In this document: positions 11,122-22,180 of the stretch, piece after piece | How the letters are laid out: the number at the start of each line of letters is the position of its first letter | Position numbering within the stretch: the first letter of the stretch is position 1 | Source: Pogostemon cablin | Lineage: Eukaryota; Streptophyta; Magnoliopsida; Lamiales; Lamiaceae | Reading direction: 5' to 3' | DNA length: 64,000 bases | Assembly: GCA_023678885.1 (NCBI GenBank) | Contig: CM043002.1 | Location: forward strand, 1,196,022 to 1,260,021 | The notes under the pieces: generated by a model | Databases searched by the model: none | Told to the model about the DNA's origin: nothing | The model's input: only the letters and a program-made list of their open reading frames with translations | Position numbers and translations under genes: made by a program

Positions 11122-12172
11122 TTGTATCATCTGCCTTAACTGAACTTGAACTTGATAAACTGCTTAGAGTCCTTATGGAGCATAAGTCTACCATAGGATG
11201 GTCTTTGGAAGATTTGAAAGGTATAAGTCTGTCTATTTGCATGCATAGGATCAGGTTAGAAGATGAAAACAAAACCTCTGTGCAATATTAGAGGCGTTTA
11301 AATCCTGCAATGCAAGGAGTGGTTAGGAAAGAGGTACTTAAGTGGTTAAAGTCTGATATTATCTATGCTATTAGTGATAGCCCTTTTGTGAGTCCATTGC
11401 ATGTGGTATCTAAGAAGGGGGCATAACTATAGTACAATCCGAGAATGAAGAGACTTTAACTACTAGGATACCCACTGGTTGGCGTGTTTGTGTTGATTAT
11501 AGGAAACTAAATGAAAACACACGCAAAGACTAATTTCCTTTGCCTTTCATGTATCAGATGCTTGATAGGCTTGCAGGTTATGAGTTTTATTGTTTCTTTG
11601 ACAGATATTCTGGTTACAATCAAATAATGATTGCACCGGAGGATCAGGATAAGACTACATTTACTTGCCCGTATGGTACTTTTGCATTTAGGAAGCTTCC
11701 TTTTGGTTTGTGCAATGCTCCAACTACTTTTCAAAGATGCATGATGTATATTTTTGAGGGTTTGATTGAGAGAATTATGGAAGTATTCATGGATGATTTT
11801 TCTGTTTTTGGATCATCATTTGATTCTTGTCTTGCTAACCTTACTGTTGTTTTGGAGAAATGCTAAGAGTCTAACCTTGTTCTGAATTGGGAGAAATTCC
11901 ATTTCATGGTTAGAGAAGGTATAGTACTTGGTCATCATGTGTCTTCTAAAGGGCTGCAGGTTGATTGAGCGAAGGTGGTAGCCATCGAGAAGCTTTCACC
12001 ACCGATTAATGAGAAAGGGGTTAGATCTTTCATTGGTCATGTGGGGTTCTACCGCAGATTTATCAAGGATTTCTCCAAATATTCTAAACCCTTGTCTCGT
12101 CTGCTTGAGAAAGATGTATCTTTTGACTTTGATGATACTTGCTAACATGCTTTTCAGGTACTTAAAGAGGCT
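11122..12172 (+). pseudogene. Element B pol: reverse transcriptase (broken)
   Basis: Pieces of RT in several frames: IGWSLEDLKGISLSICMHRI, then WRVCVDYRKLNENTRKD, then an open stretch at 11540-11866 with the palm (FFDRYSGYNQIMIAPEDQDKT), FRKLPFGLCNAP and FMDDFS (about 11783-11803). The residue after the first catalytic Asp is changed (FFDRYSG; FLDGYSG in A). Stops occur at about 11289 (CAG to TAG by comparison with C), 11531, 11864 and 12142, plus a one-base loss near 11424. Thumb sequence GFYRRFIKDFSKYSKPL follows. Confidence 0.87.
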
Positions 12173-12900
12173 TTGATAACTGCCCCAATTCTGATCACTT
12201 CGGATTGGACGCAACCTTTTGTGTTGATATATGATGCTAGTGAGATGACATTGGGGGTTGTGCTAGGACAGATTAGGGAGAAGAGATTCTGGCCTATATA
12301 CTATGCCAGCAAGACTTTTGATGCAGATCAAAAAAACTATACAGTCATAGAGAAGGAGTTCCTTGCTGTGGTGTATGCTTTTGACAAGTTTCACCCATAT
12401 CTGGTGGGAATGAAGACAGTGGTGTATACGGATCACTCAGCTATCTGCTATCTGATAGAGAAGAAGGATGCAAAGCCAAGAATAATCAGATGGATCTTAC
12501 TGCTCCAAGAGTTTGATATTGAGATCAAAGATAAAAAGGAGAGTGAGAATGTGGTAGCTGATCCTCTCTCTAGACTTGAACCGAGGGATCATTGTGATGA
12601 GAAGTATGAATTCATTAAGGAAGTATTTCCTGATGAAGACATACTTCAAATTGATAGCTGCAAGTTAGTGGAGATGGTTCAGAAACCTCCAGCCCCATGG
12701 TATGCTGATATAGTTAACTTTTTGGCTAGTGGAGGTGTAGTGAAGCCGTACAAGTTGAGTGAGTACCTTTACAAAAAATTCTTTGTTGATGTTAAGAAGT
12801 ACATATGGGATGATCCAATTCTCTACAAGCTGTGTCCGGACAATATCATACGCCGGTGTTTTCCTGAAGAAGAGTGGGAGAGTGTATTGAGTATGTGCCA
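12173..12900 (+). pseudogene. Element B pol: RNase H
   Basis: A continuous frame runs from 12173 to 13006. RNase H is complete by eye: ILITSDWTQPFVLIYDASEMTLGVVLGQ, IEKEFLAVVYAFDKFHPYLVG, YTDHSAICYL and VVADPLSRLEP, so the acidic active-site residues are kept. It would degrade the RNA strand of the RNA/DNA hybrid. The domain is intact, but the surrounding pol is not. Confidence 0.87.
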
Positions 12901-13999
12901 TGATGGACCAAATGAAGGACATTTTGCAGCGGAGAAGACTGCAGCACGAGTCTTCAATCAGGTTTTACTTGGCCTTCTTTATTCAAGTGCTGTAGATTCT
13001 ATGTAGAGAATTGTGACAGATGCAAGCAGATGGGGGACATATCTAAAAGGGATGAAATGCCTTTGAAGAATGTGTATGAGGTAGAGCTCTTTGATGTGTG
13101 GGGCATTGATTTTATGGGTCAATTTCCATCATTGAATGGATTTTTATATATCTTGCTTGTTGTTGACTATGTCTCAAAGTGCTGTTGACTATATCTCAAA
13201 GTGGGTGGAAGCCATTCCAACCAAGTTGAATAATGCAAGAACGGTCATTGCGTTCTTGAGAAAGCATATATTTTCACGTTTTGGAGTGCCGAGAGTTCTC
13301 ATTAGTGATGGTGGAACTCATTTTCTCAATAAGCTAATGGAGAATCTTCTCAAGTCTCATGGAGTGAAACATAGAGTATCCACATCGTACAGTCTGTAGA
13401 CGAATGGACAAGCTGAAGTGTCTAATCGTCAAATCAAGTAGATTCTAGAGAAAACTGTGAGTACTAGTCGCAAGGATTTGGCTAGTAAGATTGATGATGC
13501 ATTATGGGTATTCAAAACTGCTTACAAGACTATTTTGGGGATGTCACCGTTCCAATTGGTGTATGGGAAATCTTGCCACCTTCCAGAGAAAATTCAGCAC
13601 AAATCTTTTAGGGCGGTGAAGAAGATAAATCTTGATCTTGAAGCAGCTGGTAGTAGTCACCTTTTACAATTGAATGAGCTTGAAGAGTTTAGAGAGAAGG
13701 CGTATGAAAATTCCTGCATCTATAAAGAAAGGACCAAGAGATGGCATGATGGAAAGCTTCGTCATAAGAACTTTCAAGTGGGAGATTTTATTCTCTTATT
13801 TAACTCTAGTTTGAGACTTTTTGCAGGTAAGTTGAAATCAAAGTGGATGGGTCCTTATGAGGTGAGTCGAGTTTATGAGAGTGGAATAGTTGAACTCAAG
13901 AAGAACGATGGAGCTCTCTTCACGGTGAATGGGCATCGCTTGAAGCATTATTATTATTACGGTGAAGTAGAAGTTCTGTTTGTTGATCTATTGACTTGA
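12890..13999 (+). pseudogene. Element B pol: integrase (broken)
   Basis: The HHCC domain begins CHDGPNEGHF (about 12897); its Cys pair CDRCKQMGD follows a frame break at 13006. The DDE core is visible as WGIDFMGQF, LISDGGTHF and NGQAEVSNRQ. A 22-bp direct duplication at 13162-13205 shifts the frame inside VVDYVSKWVE. A TAG at about 13398 replaces the Gln of QTNGQAE. The C-terminal frame 13457-13999 is open through SPFQLVYGKSCHLPEKI and KSKWMGPYEV ... VNGHRLKHYYYYGEVEVLFVDLLT. Confidence 0.88.
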
Positions 14000-14011
14000 T
14001 TTACACTGCTT

Positions 14012-14062
14012 CGTCGGGCTCAACGACGTTAAAAAGAGAGCGCTGAGTGGGAGGCAACCCAC
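14012..14062 (+). promoter_or_regulatory. Two hairpins just after the pol stop, element B
   Basis: Hairpin 1 has stem CGTCG/CGACG around GGCTCAA (14012-14028). Hairpin 2 has stem GTGGG/CCCAC around AGGCAA (14047-14062). The phrase GAGAGCGCTGAGTGGGAGGCAACCC joins them. Element D keeps the same pair after its gag (58495-58544) and C a degraded one (33799-33845). It may be an RNA signal; the role is unknown. Confidence 0.55.
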
Positions 14063-14172
14063 TATTTTATTTTGCTTTTCATTTTTGTTGAGTCATGTTA
14101 GGATTATTTAAGTGTGCATTACACTTTTATTCACATCTTCTTTAAACTTAGATTTAACTCACGTTTTTATCT

Positions 14173-14190
14173 AAGTTTGGGGAGGTGAGA
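14173..14190 (+). promoter_or_regulatory. Internal polypurine tract after pol, element B
   Basis: AAGTTTGGGGAGGTGAGA, 175 bp after pol, matches the tract before the 3' LTR at 18519-18531. Confidence 0.6.
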
Positions 14191-14389
14191 TGCTCTTAAT
14201 ATCGTTGCATGCACATCGAGTAAATTTTTCTTGTTTCTTGTTTTGATTTGTTTTTCGAGTCACTCATAGTCGGTATTCTCGTCATACTTTTGAGCTCTAT
14301 TGATCTTGATCTGAGTGGGTATGTAAGTTTTGTACTGAGAAACAGAAACATGAAGTGAAATTGAAGTTCCGAACACCATTCGGAAGCAA

Positions 14390-14630
14390 TCGTGCGTGAA
14401 GACATGTTGCCGTGTGTGAAGACATGTTGCCATGCGTGAAAGATCCGCACACGGTCACTGTCGTGCGTGGAAATGTGGCTGTTGTGCCTCGGTGTCGCGT
14501 GCCAAAGATTTGCCTCAGAGAGATGCCGTGCAGCTGGTTGAGCACACACACACCTCCGTATGACTGCCGTGCGTCCCGCATGTCCTCCGTGCACCAGCCC
14601 GTACGAGAAAAAAATTGCAAGTATAAAAAG
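14390..14630 (+). promoter_or_regulatory. U3-like array and TATA box in the pol-ORF spacer, element B
   Basis: Repeated TGCCGTGYGTGAAGACATG and related GCCGTGCG words (14390-14600) copy the vocabulary of the B LTR U3 (18740-19030). A clear TATA box, GTATAAAAAGG, lies at 14621-14631, directly after the array, as in the LTR (AGTATAAAAGC, about 19083-19093). This would give the downstream ORF its own promoter. Confidence 0.6.
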
Positions 14631-14884
14631 GGGCCCAGGTACGTTTCTGCCCATTTCTTTCACACACACACACCTGACGGAAGACGAGTGAAGCCCAAGT
14701 CTCGCCCGTCGTGTCCCGCTAGTCCAGTCGCCGGTTTCCAGCCAAATTCCGATGAGATTCCGGCAATTCCCTCACCCCACTACATTGCCTCACCACATTC
14801 TGCACTCACACACAAAGATTTCTCGCACACAACACACACAGTAAGCCCTAATATGAAGAACACTATCTACACTCAATTTCATCT

Positions 14885-17060
14885 ATGACAAGAACTAAAA
14901 GTAAGTTTTCTCACCCTTTATCGCTTGGACTATGAAGGAATTGCATTATTATTGGTATGGGTTAGTGGAATTTACTGTGAATTTGAAATTTTGATATATG
15001 TTGACCATGGGTGATGGTAATTGCAAGTTTATAGTTGATTTCTCTTGGATTTTTCATGATTTATATTTGTAGATAATGGAAGTGACTAGGAATTGTTTAT
15101 TTTTCAGATTGAATTGAAGTTGTGGATAGTAGTTGAAGTATTATGCAGGGTTTATGGGAGGATTTGATATGTGTGGAGTTATGGGATCTTGAATTTGTTA
15201 TGAATTTTGTAATAAGAGTTAGTGTAGAAGATGAAGTGGTGATACTAGTTTAACAGTTTTGTGGGTTTGATGATAAAAATTGGATGTTGTAGGATTGTTA
15301 ACTGGTGGGTGAGATATGAGTCGAATATTTGAGTGAAAAGCTTAATCTTAATTATTTTCATGAGTTCTTGAGATATGTTGAAGATGTAAATGAACTATGG
15401 AAGTGAGTAGGATTTATTACTTGGTAGAACTGTTTGCAAGATTTGTTTTTGAACTAGTCTCTTTGTAGATTCAAACTCGAGAGAACAGGCAGAATCATCT
15501 GATGATCCATTGAAGAGGAGGCTGAAGAGAATAAACATATGGCCTAAGCAGTTTAGGTTGAGAAAAAAAACATGGAGGTATGATTGGGAGAACATCAAAG
15601 AAGTATGGGCAAGGTGTTCGGATAGATTTGAGTGCACAAGATACCAAGATGACGATTGCATGCGTGACATGGGCATCGAGGAGGACGTCTATACAATGTT
15701 TGACAACGTCGGGCTTGTATTTCTGATGAGGGAGATGAGGCCTACGGTTTTCCCTGTGATGGCTCAGTTCATCTGCAGCCTTTATCTTGAAAGGCATCGA
15801 AGAAACAGACTCCCTACAACATTTGTGGTACATTTAGGGAGTGAGCGCCATATTATGACTGTCAGAAAATTAAATGAGTTGCTGCAAGCTCCTACAGATG
15901 CACCAGAAGGAGAGCACCCGAGGTATGATAGGCAGGAATTTTGGAAGGAAATTACTGATTCTAATGAAGTGTACATTCCTCAAAGTTCCAAGAGTACAGG
16001 AATTAGAAATCTTGTGATCCGATATATGGTTAAGGTGCTGTCCAACACTCTTTTTGCTAGAGGATAAATAGGGGGTGTGACCATTGCTGAGTTATATGTG
16101 ATATGGTGCATGTTGCACCGAATGAAGATTAATATAGCTGGATTGTTGCTGAGCACCATTGATAAGTTCCGTACCTCTTCTCCCAAAAAGTATCACATTA
16201 GAGGTATAATACCACTTATTGCTGAGTTGATGAATTATCAGTGGGAGAGGAATTGGGAGACTGAGCAGTTCAATGTTTGTAACTTGCCACATGCAAAGCG
16301 GAATTTTCTGATTGAGCGAGCAACGGGAGGAATAATTGAATTGAAATCTGGAGGCCGCAAGTACCCTGCACCTTGCAGAAGGATCACCACTCCCTTTTTC
16401 AGAGAGAACTTAAGAATGAACTCTGATCCACATAAAAGAGTGAGAAGAGCTTATAGACGTGGTCGTGATTGGAGAGCTTTGTTGGGTTTTGCTAGAGAAT
16501 TGGAGTTGGAGATAGAGATTCCACCATCGCCTGAGGGACAAGTTATAAATGAGGCGGTGGAGAGAAAGTTTAAGATGCCTCCTAGAGATGGTCTACAACA
16601 GCAAGAGAATGAGTGGGATAATGAGCAGCAGCCTATGGATTTTGATATGGGAGATCATGTTGATCCTCAGCAGGAGGAATACCATCATCATTATGAAGCT
16701 CCGAGAGCGTATAGTTTTCATGATCAGATGATGAGAGGCGATCACCATGGTTTAGGATTTGACGAGGCTTCCAGGATGATGTAGGAGCAACAGAGGATAG
16801 CTGAAGAGCAGAGGCTGTCTGAGTGGTTGAACCTAGCACAGCGCAACAACAGAGGGACAGGGAGCCCGAGTATGGAGATAGCTCTTTGTTACGAACTATT
16901 AACATGACTCTCACTTCCCTAGTTGATGAAGTGAGAGCAGAGGAGAGACATTACGCAGGTGATGGAGGCACATCAGCGGATTGAGGAATGGCAGATTGAA
17001 TTTGATCGTGATCACCAGCGATGAAGGTTTCATTATTCATATCAGCCGCCGCCACAGTGA
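14885..17060 (+). pseudogene. Two-exon ATHILA-ORF (env-position) gene of element B
   Basis: Exon 1 is 16 nt (ATG at 14885, GTAAGT donor at 14901). The intron ends at CTTTGTAG (15468) and exon 2 begins at 15469 in matching phase 1. Exon 2 has no ATG of its own before the conserved region, which supports the splice. The ATHILA ORF-1 core follows (YDWENIKEVW, CTRYQDDDCM, MFDNVGLVFLMREMRP, FVVHLGSERHIMTVRKLNELL, VLSNTLFARG). It is interrupted by a TAA near 16064 and a TAG near 16783, and ends in a Gln/His-rich tail at 17060. The function in plants is unproven. Confidence 0.72.
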
Positions 17061-18518
17061 TGAGTGTACCGCTTTCTATCTCTGTCTCTTTTTATGTTTA
17101 TAAGTGATGCTGCTCTGTTGTTGGGTTGTAGAATGCTAGGTGATTTGATGTATTTTGATGATGTATGCTATACTGTTACTTATTTTTGATTGCTAGAATT
17201 GTTGAATTTGGGATTGTAATAGTGTAGGGATTATGTGGGGGAGCACTTATTTGCATGCTTATGACGATGTTTGCTACTCTATACATGTTTTGTTTCATAT
17301 TGTTGATGATGAGATTATGTTAAAGCATACTTGTTGTTGATATCTTGGACACACTTGCATGGATTGATTAGACTACTTGTTGAAATTGCTTATGGAACCT
17401 AGAAATACACCCTTGTGAGATTTTGAGCCTTGAATCATGATACATGTTATACATGATTGTTCTTTCTCGTGAGTATCGTCCGTGCATAGGTATTCTAGAA
17501 CTTGCCTCTATATCTTGCTTGAATCGTTTGGTTGTATGGAATGATAGGAAGTGATCTTAGGCCTTCCTTGGTTTTATGAGTCACTAAGCCAAAAGTATTC
17601 CCTACCCGAACATAAAATTCCATAGTAAACCAAATTGAGCCTTTCAGCCTTATTTATTTCTTGGTAGCCTATGGAAAAGTCACTTTAATTCCTTATAAGC
17701 CTTTATACCTTACTATAGAAGAGAATTGAATTGTTGAAGTGAATTAAAAGCTTGGAAGAGAAGGTGAATAATCTTGGTGAAGTGAAGGAAGGGGTAGTGC
17801 CCGAAACTGTTACTTCAAATTAATACTGAGGTAGTGCCCAAAAACTGGTACCTCGAAGGGAAGAAAGGAAGTATGACAAGATCTTAGAAAAGAAAAGTTG
17901 GAAATTCCAAAAGGAAATAAGCTACGAGATGTGATAGCCAAAAAGGAAGGAAGAATGTTGCAAGCTTAAGAAGAAAGGAAGTTGAAGTTGAAGTTGAAGT
18001 TGAAGTTGAAGTTGAAGAATGATGAAGAATAAGACAATTTAAAGGTATTCTTTAATTTTAATTCTCTCTAGTCTATGAGTCACTACTTCTATAATTTACT
18101 TCCCTGTCCAAAGAGCCTAACATTACATCCGTGATAAAGCCCTTTTTGATCTTATTGTTCTTAACACTTAAGTGGTGGTTAGTTGAGATGATTGGCAAGC
18201 TTATGGTTACGCTTATGTACGGATTGAATTTGAGTGTATATACTTTTACCCAAGCGGTGTACATTTTATACACCTTGAGTGTGAGTGAAATAAATAAATA
18301 TCCATGCGAGTAGGGGAAGTGAACATTTGAAATAGGTATCTAATCGTTTTACCTTGTGTGTTGAGGATTGATTGAACTAGGCATGTTTGAAGCATATGAT
18401 TTGAATTAACAATTGAAATATTCATGTGATTGCTTGATTGTCCCTTGTTACATGATTTTCCATCTCATTACTTTCTCTTGGTTTGTCGTTTAATTATTTG
18501 GGGACGAACAACACCTTA
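17061..18518 (+). other. 3' UTR of element B with conserved blocks and repeats
   Basis: Block 1 is GAGATTTTGAGCC (17417-17429), TCTAGAACTTGCC (17493-17505), TTAGGCC (17557-17563). A two-unit GTAGTGCCCGAAA motif lies at 17793-17860. A purine-rich tract contains (GAAGTT)n at about 17983-18017. Block 2 lies at 18108-18155 (CCAAAGAGCCTAACATTACATCC). No coding frame is credible. Confidence 0.6.
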
Positions 18519-18531
18519 AGTTTGGGGGGTT
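18519..18531 (+). promoter_or_regulatory. 3' polypurine tract, element B
   Basis: AGTTTGGGGGGTT abuts the LTR start TGATGAG at 18532. Confidence 0.75.
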
Positions 18532-20218
18532 TGATGAGAGTGGAAATTCATTATCTTTTAGGTTCGATTTGATACCTCGTTGATGAATTTTGTTGTGATA
18601 TTAGCACAAAAAGGTAATGTTCTTGTTGTTACCAATAAAATGTGCTCGAGAGGTGTTTTATCGTGTTTTTCACAGGAAAAGAGGGATAAATTGATCAAGT
18701 ATCGAATGTGAGTAAAATGTAGCTGGATAGTCGAAGAAGAGGGTCACTCGGCCATAGCCGTGCACCATTACTTCTGGCCGTATGAGAGTTTATTCTGGCC
18801 GTGCGAGATTCCTTTTTGCCGTGCAAGCAAATTTGTCACACGGCACGATGCCATGCGAGGAAGGGAAAGATCGTAGCTGCCAAGAACGAAACACACGATG
18901 CCGTGCGTGGAGATTGCGAAGCCGTGTGAGAAGAACTCACACACGGGTAATGCCGTGTGAGGAATGAACGTGACGTACGATGGCGGATCTTAGAGCATGG
19001 TGTCGTGCCAGGTGCCGTGTGTGAGCTGTGTGAGGCCCAGTATGCTATTTTTGGTATATTTTGGCCCAGCCCAATAATGTGAAGTATAAAAGCTGAGTTT
19101 CACAGAACAGACCTCTTCATGTCCGATACATCGCAATTCATAGTGCCCTAATTTCACCCATCACTCACCACCTTCCATCCATCTACCGGAGAGACGATCG
19201 AAGTTGTTACTTGGATCGGAGACGAAGATTCTGACAGAGATCGTAATTGAAGAGCTGGAGTTCTCCAAAAAGGGTTCTTTATCTTTAATTATTTTTCTTT
19301 GTTATTTTAGAACAATGGTTAGGGTTTATTACATCTTTGTGATTTGCCCCCATAAATCCATTGGCTAAGCTTCTTTGTTGGTAATATTAGGGTGCTAAAA
19401 CAGATTTGACTATGTGATTTGATTGCCCTAGACTTAGATTGATTATTCTGTAAATTGTTTATTTCCTTATTGAAGATGATATTTTGAGACTTCATATTAT
19501 TGTATTTTTGGGTTTTGATTACTTTAATTATTCTTGATGGTATCACTGATTGATAGTTAATAGGATTCTCTATTTCTGCATAATAATTGTTGTTTCCTGT
19601 GATAATCTTAGGGAATTGGCCTATAATACCTAAGAGTGTTAGACAATCAATTTGGAATATTAATTACTTGGTAAAACATCATTATTAAGTAATTGGCAAG
19701 GAGACAAAAGGGGTTAACAATCGCATACCTAGAAAGGGAAGTATAGGGCTCTAGCCTTTAATGGAATTTAGCATGAAGTGCCTATAGAAGGAGAGGGATT
19801 TAATTTCTTATTGATCCTAGGATTTTCAGCTCATTATAAATGTTAGATCTTACCCGATCAAGGTGATTTAACTAGGCTTAGTGATCCTCTTATAAACGTC
19901 TACAAGTAATTAATTCGAGTCTAGATAAATTAGTCACATAGTTAAGCTGTTTGTCCGAGCATTACCAATTCTCCATTCTTGAATTCTAAATCGTTTTCTC
20001 TGCGTGATTTATTTTCTTTGCATTAGTTTAATTATTTAATTTTACTTTTTATTAGTTAATTAATTATCTTCTCAAAAACTCCCGGATTTGTCTTGCATTT
20101 GAATTGTCAAATAGAATTACTTATTAAATTTATAACTATCTCGTGGGAACGATATTTCACTTGGTCACGCGCACTACAACTGATCCCTTACACTTGAGGG
20201 TGAAAGAAATAACGATCA
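18532..20218 (+). repeat. 3' LTR of element B (1687 bp)
   Basis: It starts TGATGAGAGTGGAAATTC and ends AATAACGATCA. U3 carries the GCCGTGYG array (18740-19030) followed by a TATA box, AGTATAAAAGC (about 19083). The U5 side matches the fragment at 63822-64000; the U3 start matches 26574-26925 at roughly 94% by eye. The five bases after it, CCCAC, equal the five bases before the LTR at 26574. Confidence 0.82.
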
Positions 20219-20354
20219 CCCACACATCCCACTAATACACCTACCCACTTTACATTAAATTATTATTTCTCTCAACTCAATACACATTAAGATACTATAT
20301 TTATTAATCCACGTGCAAAAAACAAACTTAATCATAAGGAAGCGATGGAAGGAG
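20219..20354 (+). repeat. Right half of a Stowaway-like MITE
   Basis: It aligns to the right half of the intact MITE at 24918-25168 (ACCTACCCACTTTACATTAAATTATTATTTCTCTC..., ending GGAAGGAG then TA). It begins with CCCAC, the probable target duplication of element B. With 26450-26573 it makes a MITE of about 255 bp. Confidence 0.7.
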
Positions 20355-20754
20355 TATTATTATTTAATTTATAGTTGATAGTTGATAGTTGTATTAGTGG
20401 GTGTGTAGTTCCCACATTTTAATTTTATTAATGGGTGGGTGTGTGTGTGTGTGTGTCCCATTTGTGTAAAAAGGGAAATGAGGGAAATGAGACCCTTAGG
20501 AGCGGACGCCCAAAATAGTAAAAAAAGACTCTTTGGAGCGGACGGAAGGGAGTATTTTGTAAGAGCTTCCATTATTTTGATATTCATTTTCAAATAATGA
20601 TAATTATAATAACATCGTAAAAAAAAGACGGGTTGGCCTGTCGTAACCCGCAATCTGCCTCTAAATGGATTGGGCTTCATATTTTCGGTCTGCAACCCGC
20701 CTAGGCTCGCCCCACCTAATCCCGCCAAATGGCTGGTTGAGTCTCTTACGGTAC
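20355..20754. other. Intergenic patch: GT repeat, MITE tail, GC-richer remnant
   Basis: A GT microsatellite lies at about 20437-20457. A second MITE-like right end, GGACGGAAGGGAGTA, lies near 20540-20554. Positions 20628-20740 hold a GC-richer stretch with GGGTTGGCC, AACCCGC and CCCGCC words that recalls the patch at 25705-25835 and non-autonomous hAT ends. No gene is seen. Confidence 0.35.
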
Positions 20755-22180
20755 TATGATAACAAGATTGGTCTCCTCACTCAATTAATCAACCAAATAT
20801 GATGAATCAATTAAGTGTTCTCACATGAATGTTCTAAGTATATAAAGATGCTACCACATACTTCACACAATAACATACAAAATTCATATTATAACATGAT
20901 TCAATCAAAACCCCAATCACAATATTGGAAAGGCCATCCCAATACCATAAATAGAGAATCCAACCACACATATCATAATACAAATAAAGTAGGTCATAGA
21001 TCATGTAAGAAATTTCAAAATCACATCAATTAAACTATTAAAAATTCAACAAATCCATAGATCCTTAATCCATCAAGTGGCTAACCTCACAAGAGGTTTA
21101 GCCAACAATAAACATTATCAAAATATCAAAACAATGTTTAACAACATCCATTGAAGCAATTTAAACTTAGGAAAATACATATTAAAGGTAATTTCTCTCC
21201 TAGTTTGGTGCTTGACTTGAAACTATCCTTCAATATGCAATTCTTCTTTCTTCATTGATTCTTCTCCTCACTTGGATGGTAAATTTGTTGGTGGGATGAA
21301 GTTATATGGAATGGATGATGAAATGAATGGAGATTGAGGTGTAAAATGAAGGAAATTGTGTGTGATTTATGTGTTCAAGTGAAGACCTAATCCATCTCCT
21401 TTTGAATGTTGAACTTGAGAGTATTTATACCTCTTCCAAACTTGGGCCTCGAATTTTGCATCAACTGGGCTTTTTACATACATTGCCATGCATTGAAAGG
21501 TGAAATTCTAGATTTTTGACCCAAAATAGCCTTAATCGACTTGGCCTTCCCAGCTCGAGTTAGCTACTCGAGTCGAGTTGCATGTAATGTAACTCAAGCT
21601 GACCCAGCTCGACCCGTGTTGGCAACTCGAGCACTCGCTTGTTCGATCGTGTTACGAGGCTCTGAAACTAGACAACCCTTCTGCACCTTACTCGACTCGA
21701 GTTGCAAGTTGATTAACGACTTGACAACTCGAGTCGGCTCTATGGATAATTTTGGATGCTGCTCTGCCCTCAACTCGACTAGAGTTGCAAGTCGAGTTGG
21801 ACATTGCAACTCAAGTAAGCTCTCTGGACGATTCTGAACATTTTTCAGCACTCAACTCGACTCGAGTTGCCAACTCGAGTTGGGTCTTGCAACTCGAGTT
21901 AGCTTACTGTATGATTCTGGACTCTTTTCGGGCCTTAACTCAACTTGAGTTGCCAACTCGAGTTGGGTCTTGCAACTCGAGTTGGGTCAATTCAGCTTGT
22001 TTCTTGCTCGTTTTTATTTCTGCTCTATTTTTCACCTGTTTTAAACATGTTTAGGCTCAATCTCACATATTTTCATGAAAACACATAACACAACCAAGAT
22101 ACACATAAAATACGGATAAAATAATATGAAAACACATGCAAAAGACACTAAAATCTAGGTGAAAATAGCGACGATCATCA
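20755..22180 (-). repeat. Partial minus-strand LTR E1 (A-related family)
   Basis: The right end reads, on the minus strand, TGATGATCGTCGCTATTTTCACC, homologous to the LTR start of element A. U3 carries AACTCGAGTTGC/CGACTCGAGTTG palindromes at 21540-21990, then a TATA-like GGTATAAATACTC (complement of 21422-21435). The last several hundred bases of U5 are missing. There is no polypurine tract on the right, so it is a solo or truncated LTR. Confidence 0.65.

Larger units (their letters stand above)
9745..20218 (+). mobile_element. Athila-lineage Ty3/gypsy element B, 5' part missing from window
   Basis: The order is gag linker, protease, RT, RNase H, integrase, hairpins, second polypurine tract, U3-like spacer with TATA, two-exon ATHILA-ORF, 3' UTR, polypurine tract and 3' LTR. 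Several stops and frameshifts show it is defective. The 5' LTR and most of gag are presumably upstream of element A, which seems inserted in B gag. The right flank CCCAC (20219-20223) is inside a Stowaway-like MITE. Confidence 0.88.

Noticed and set aside
10525..13440. RIP-like C-to-T mutation as the cause of all pol stops
   Set aside because: Some stops fit CAR to TAR (11289, 11864, 13398), but others need G-to-T, A-to-T or indels, so no single process is supported.
14196..14888. Open frames on both strands over 100 codons
   Set aside because: GC-richer U3-like spacer of element B; the frames overlap, have no family features and conflict with the TATA/exon structure.
21540..21990. CRISPR-like array (short repeats at intervals)
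   Set aside because: Repeats vary in sequence, orientation and spacing, sit in a plant LTR upstream of a TATA box, and have no cas genes.
21541..22054. Overlapping open frames on both strands
   Set aside because: Artefacts of the CTCGAG palindromic array in LTR E1, which suppresses stops on both strands.
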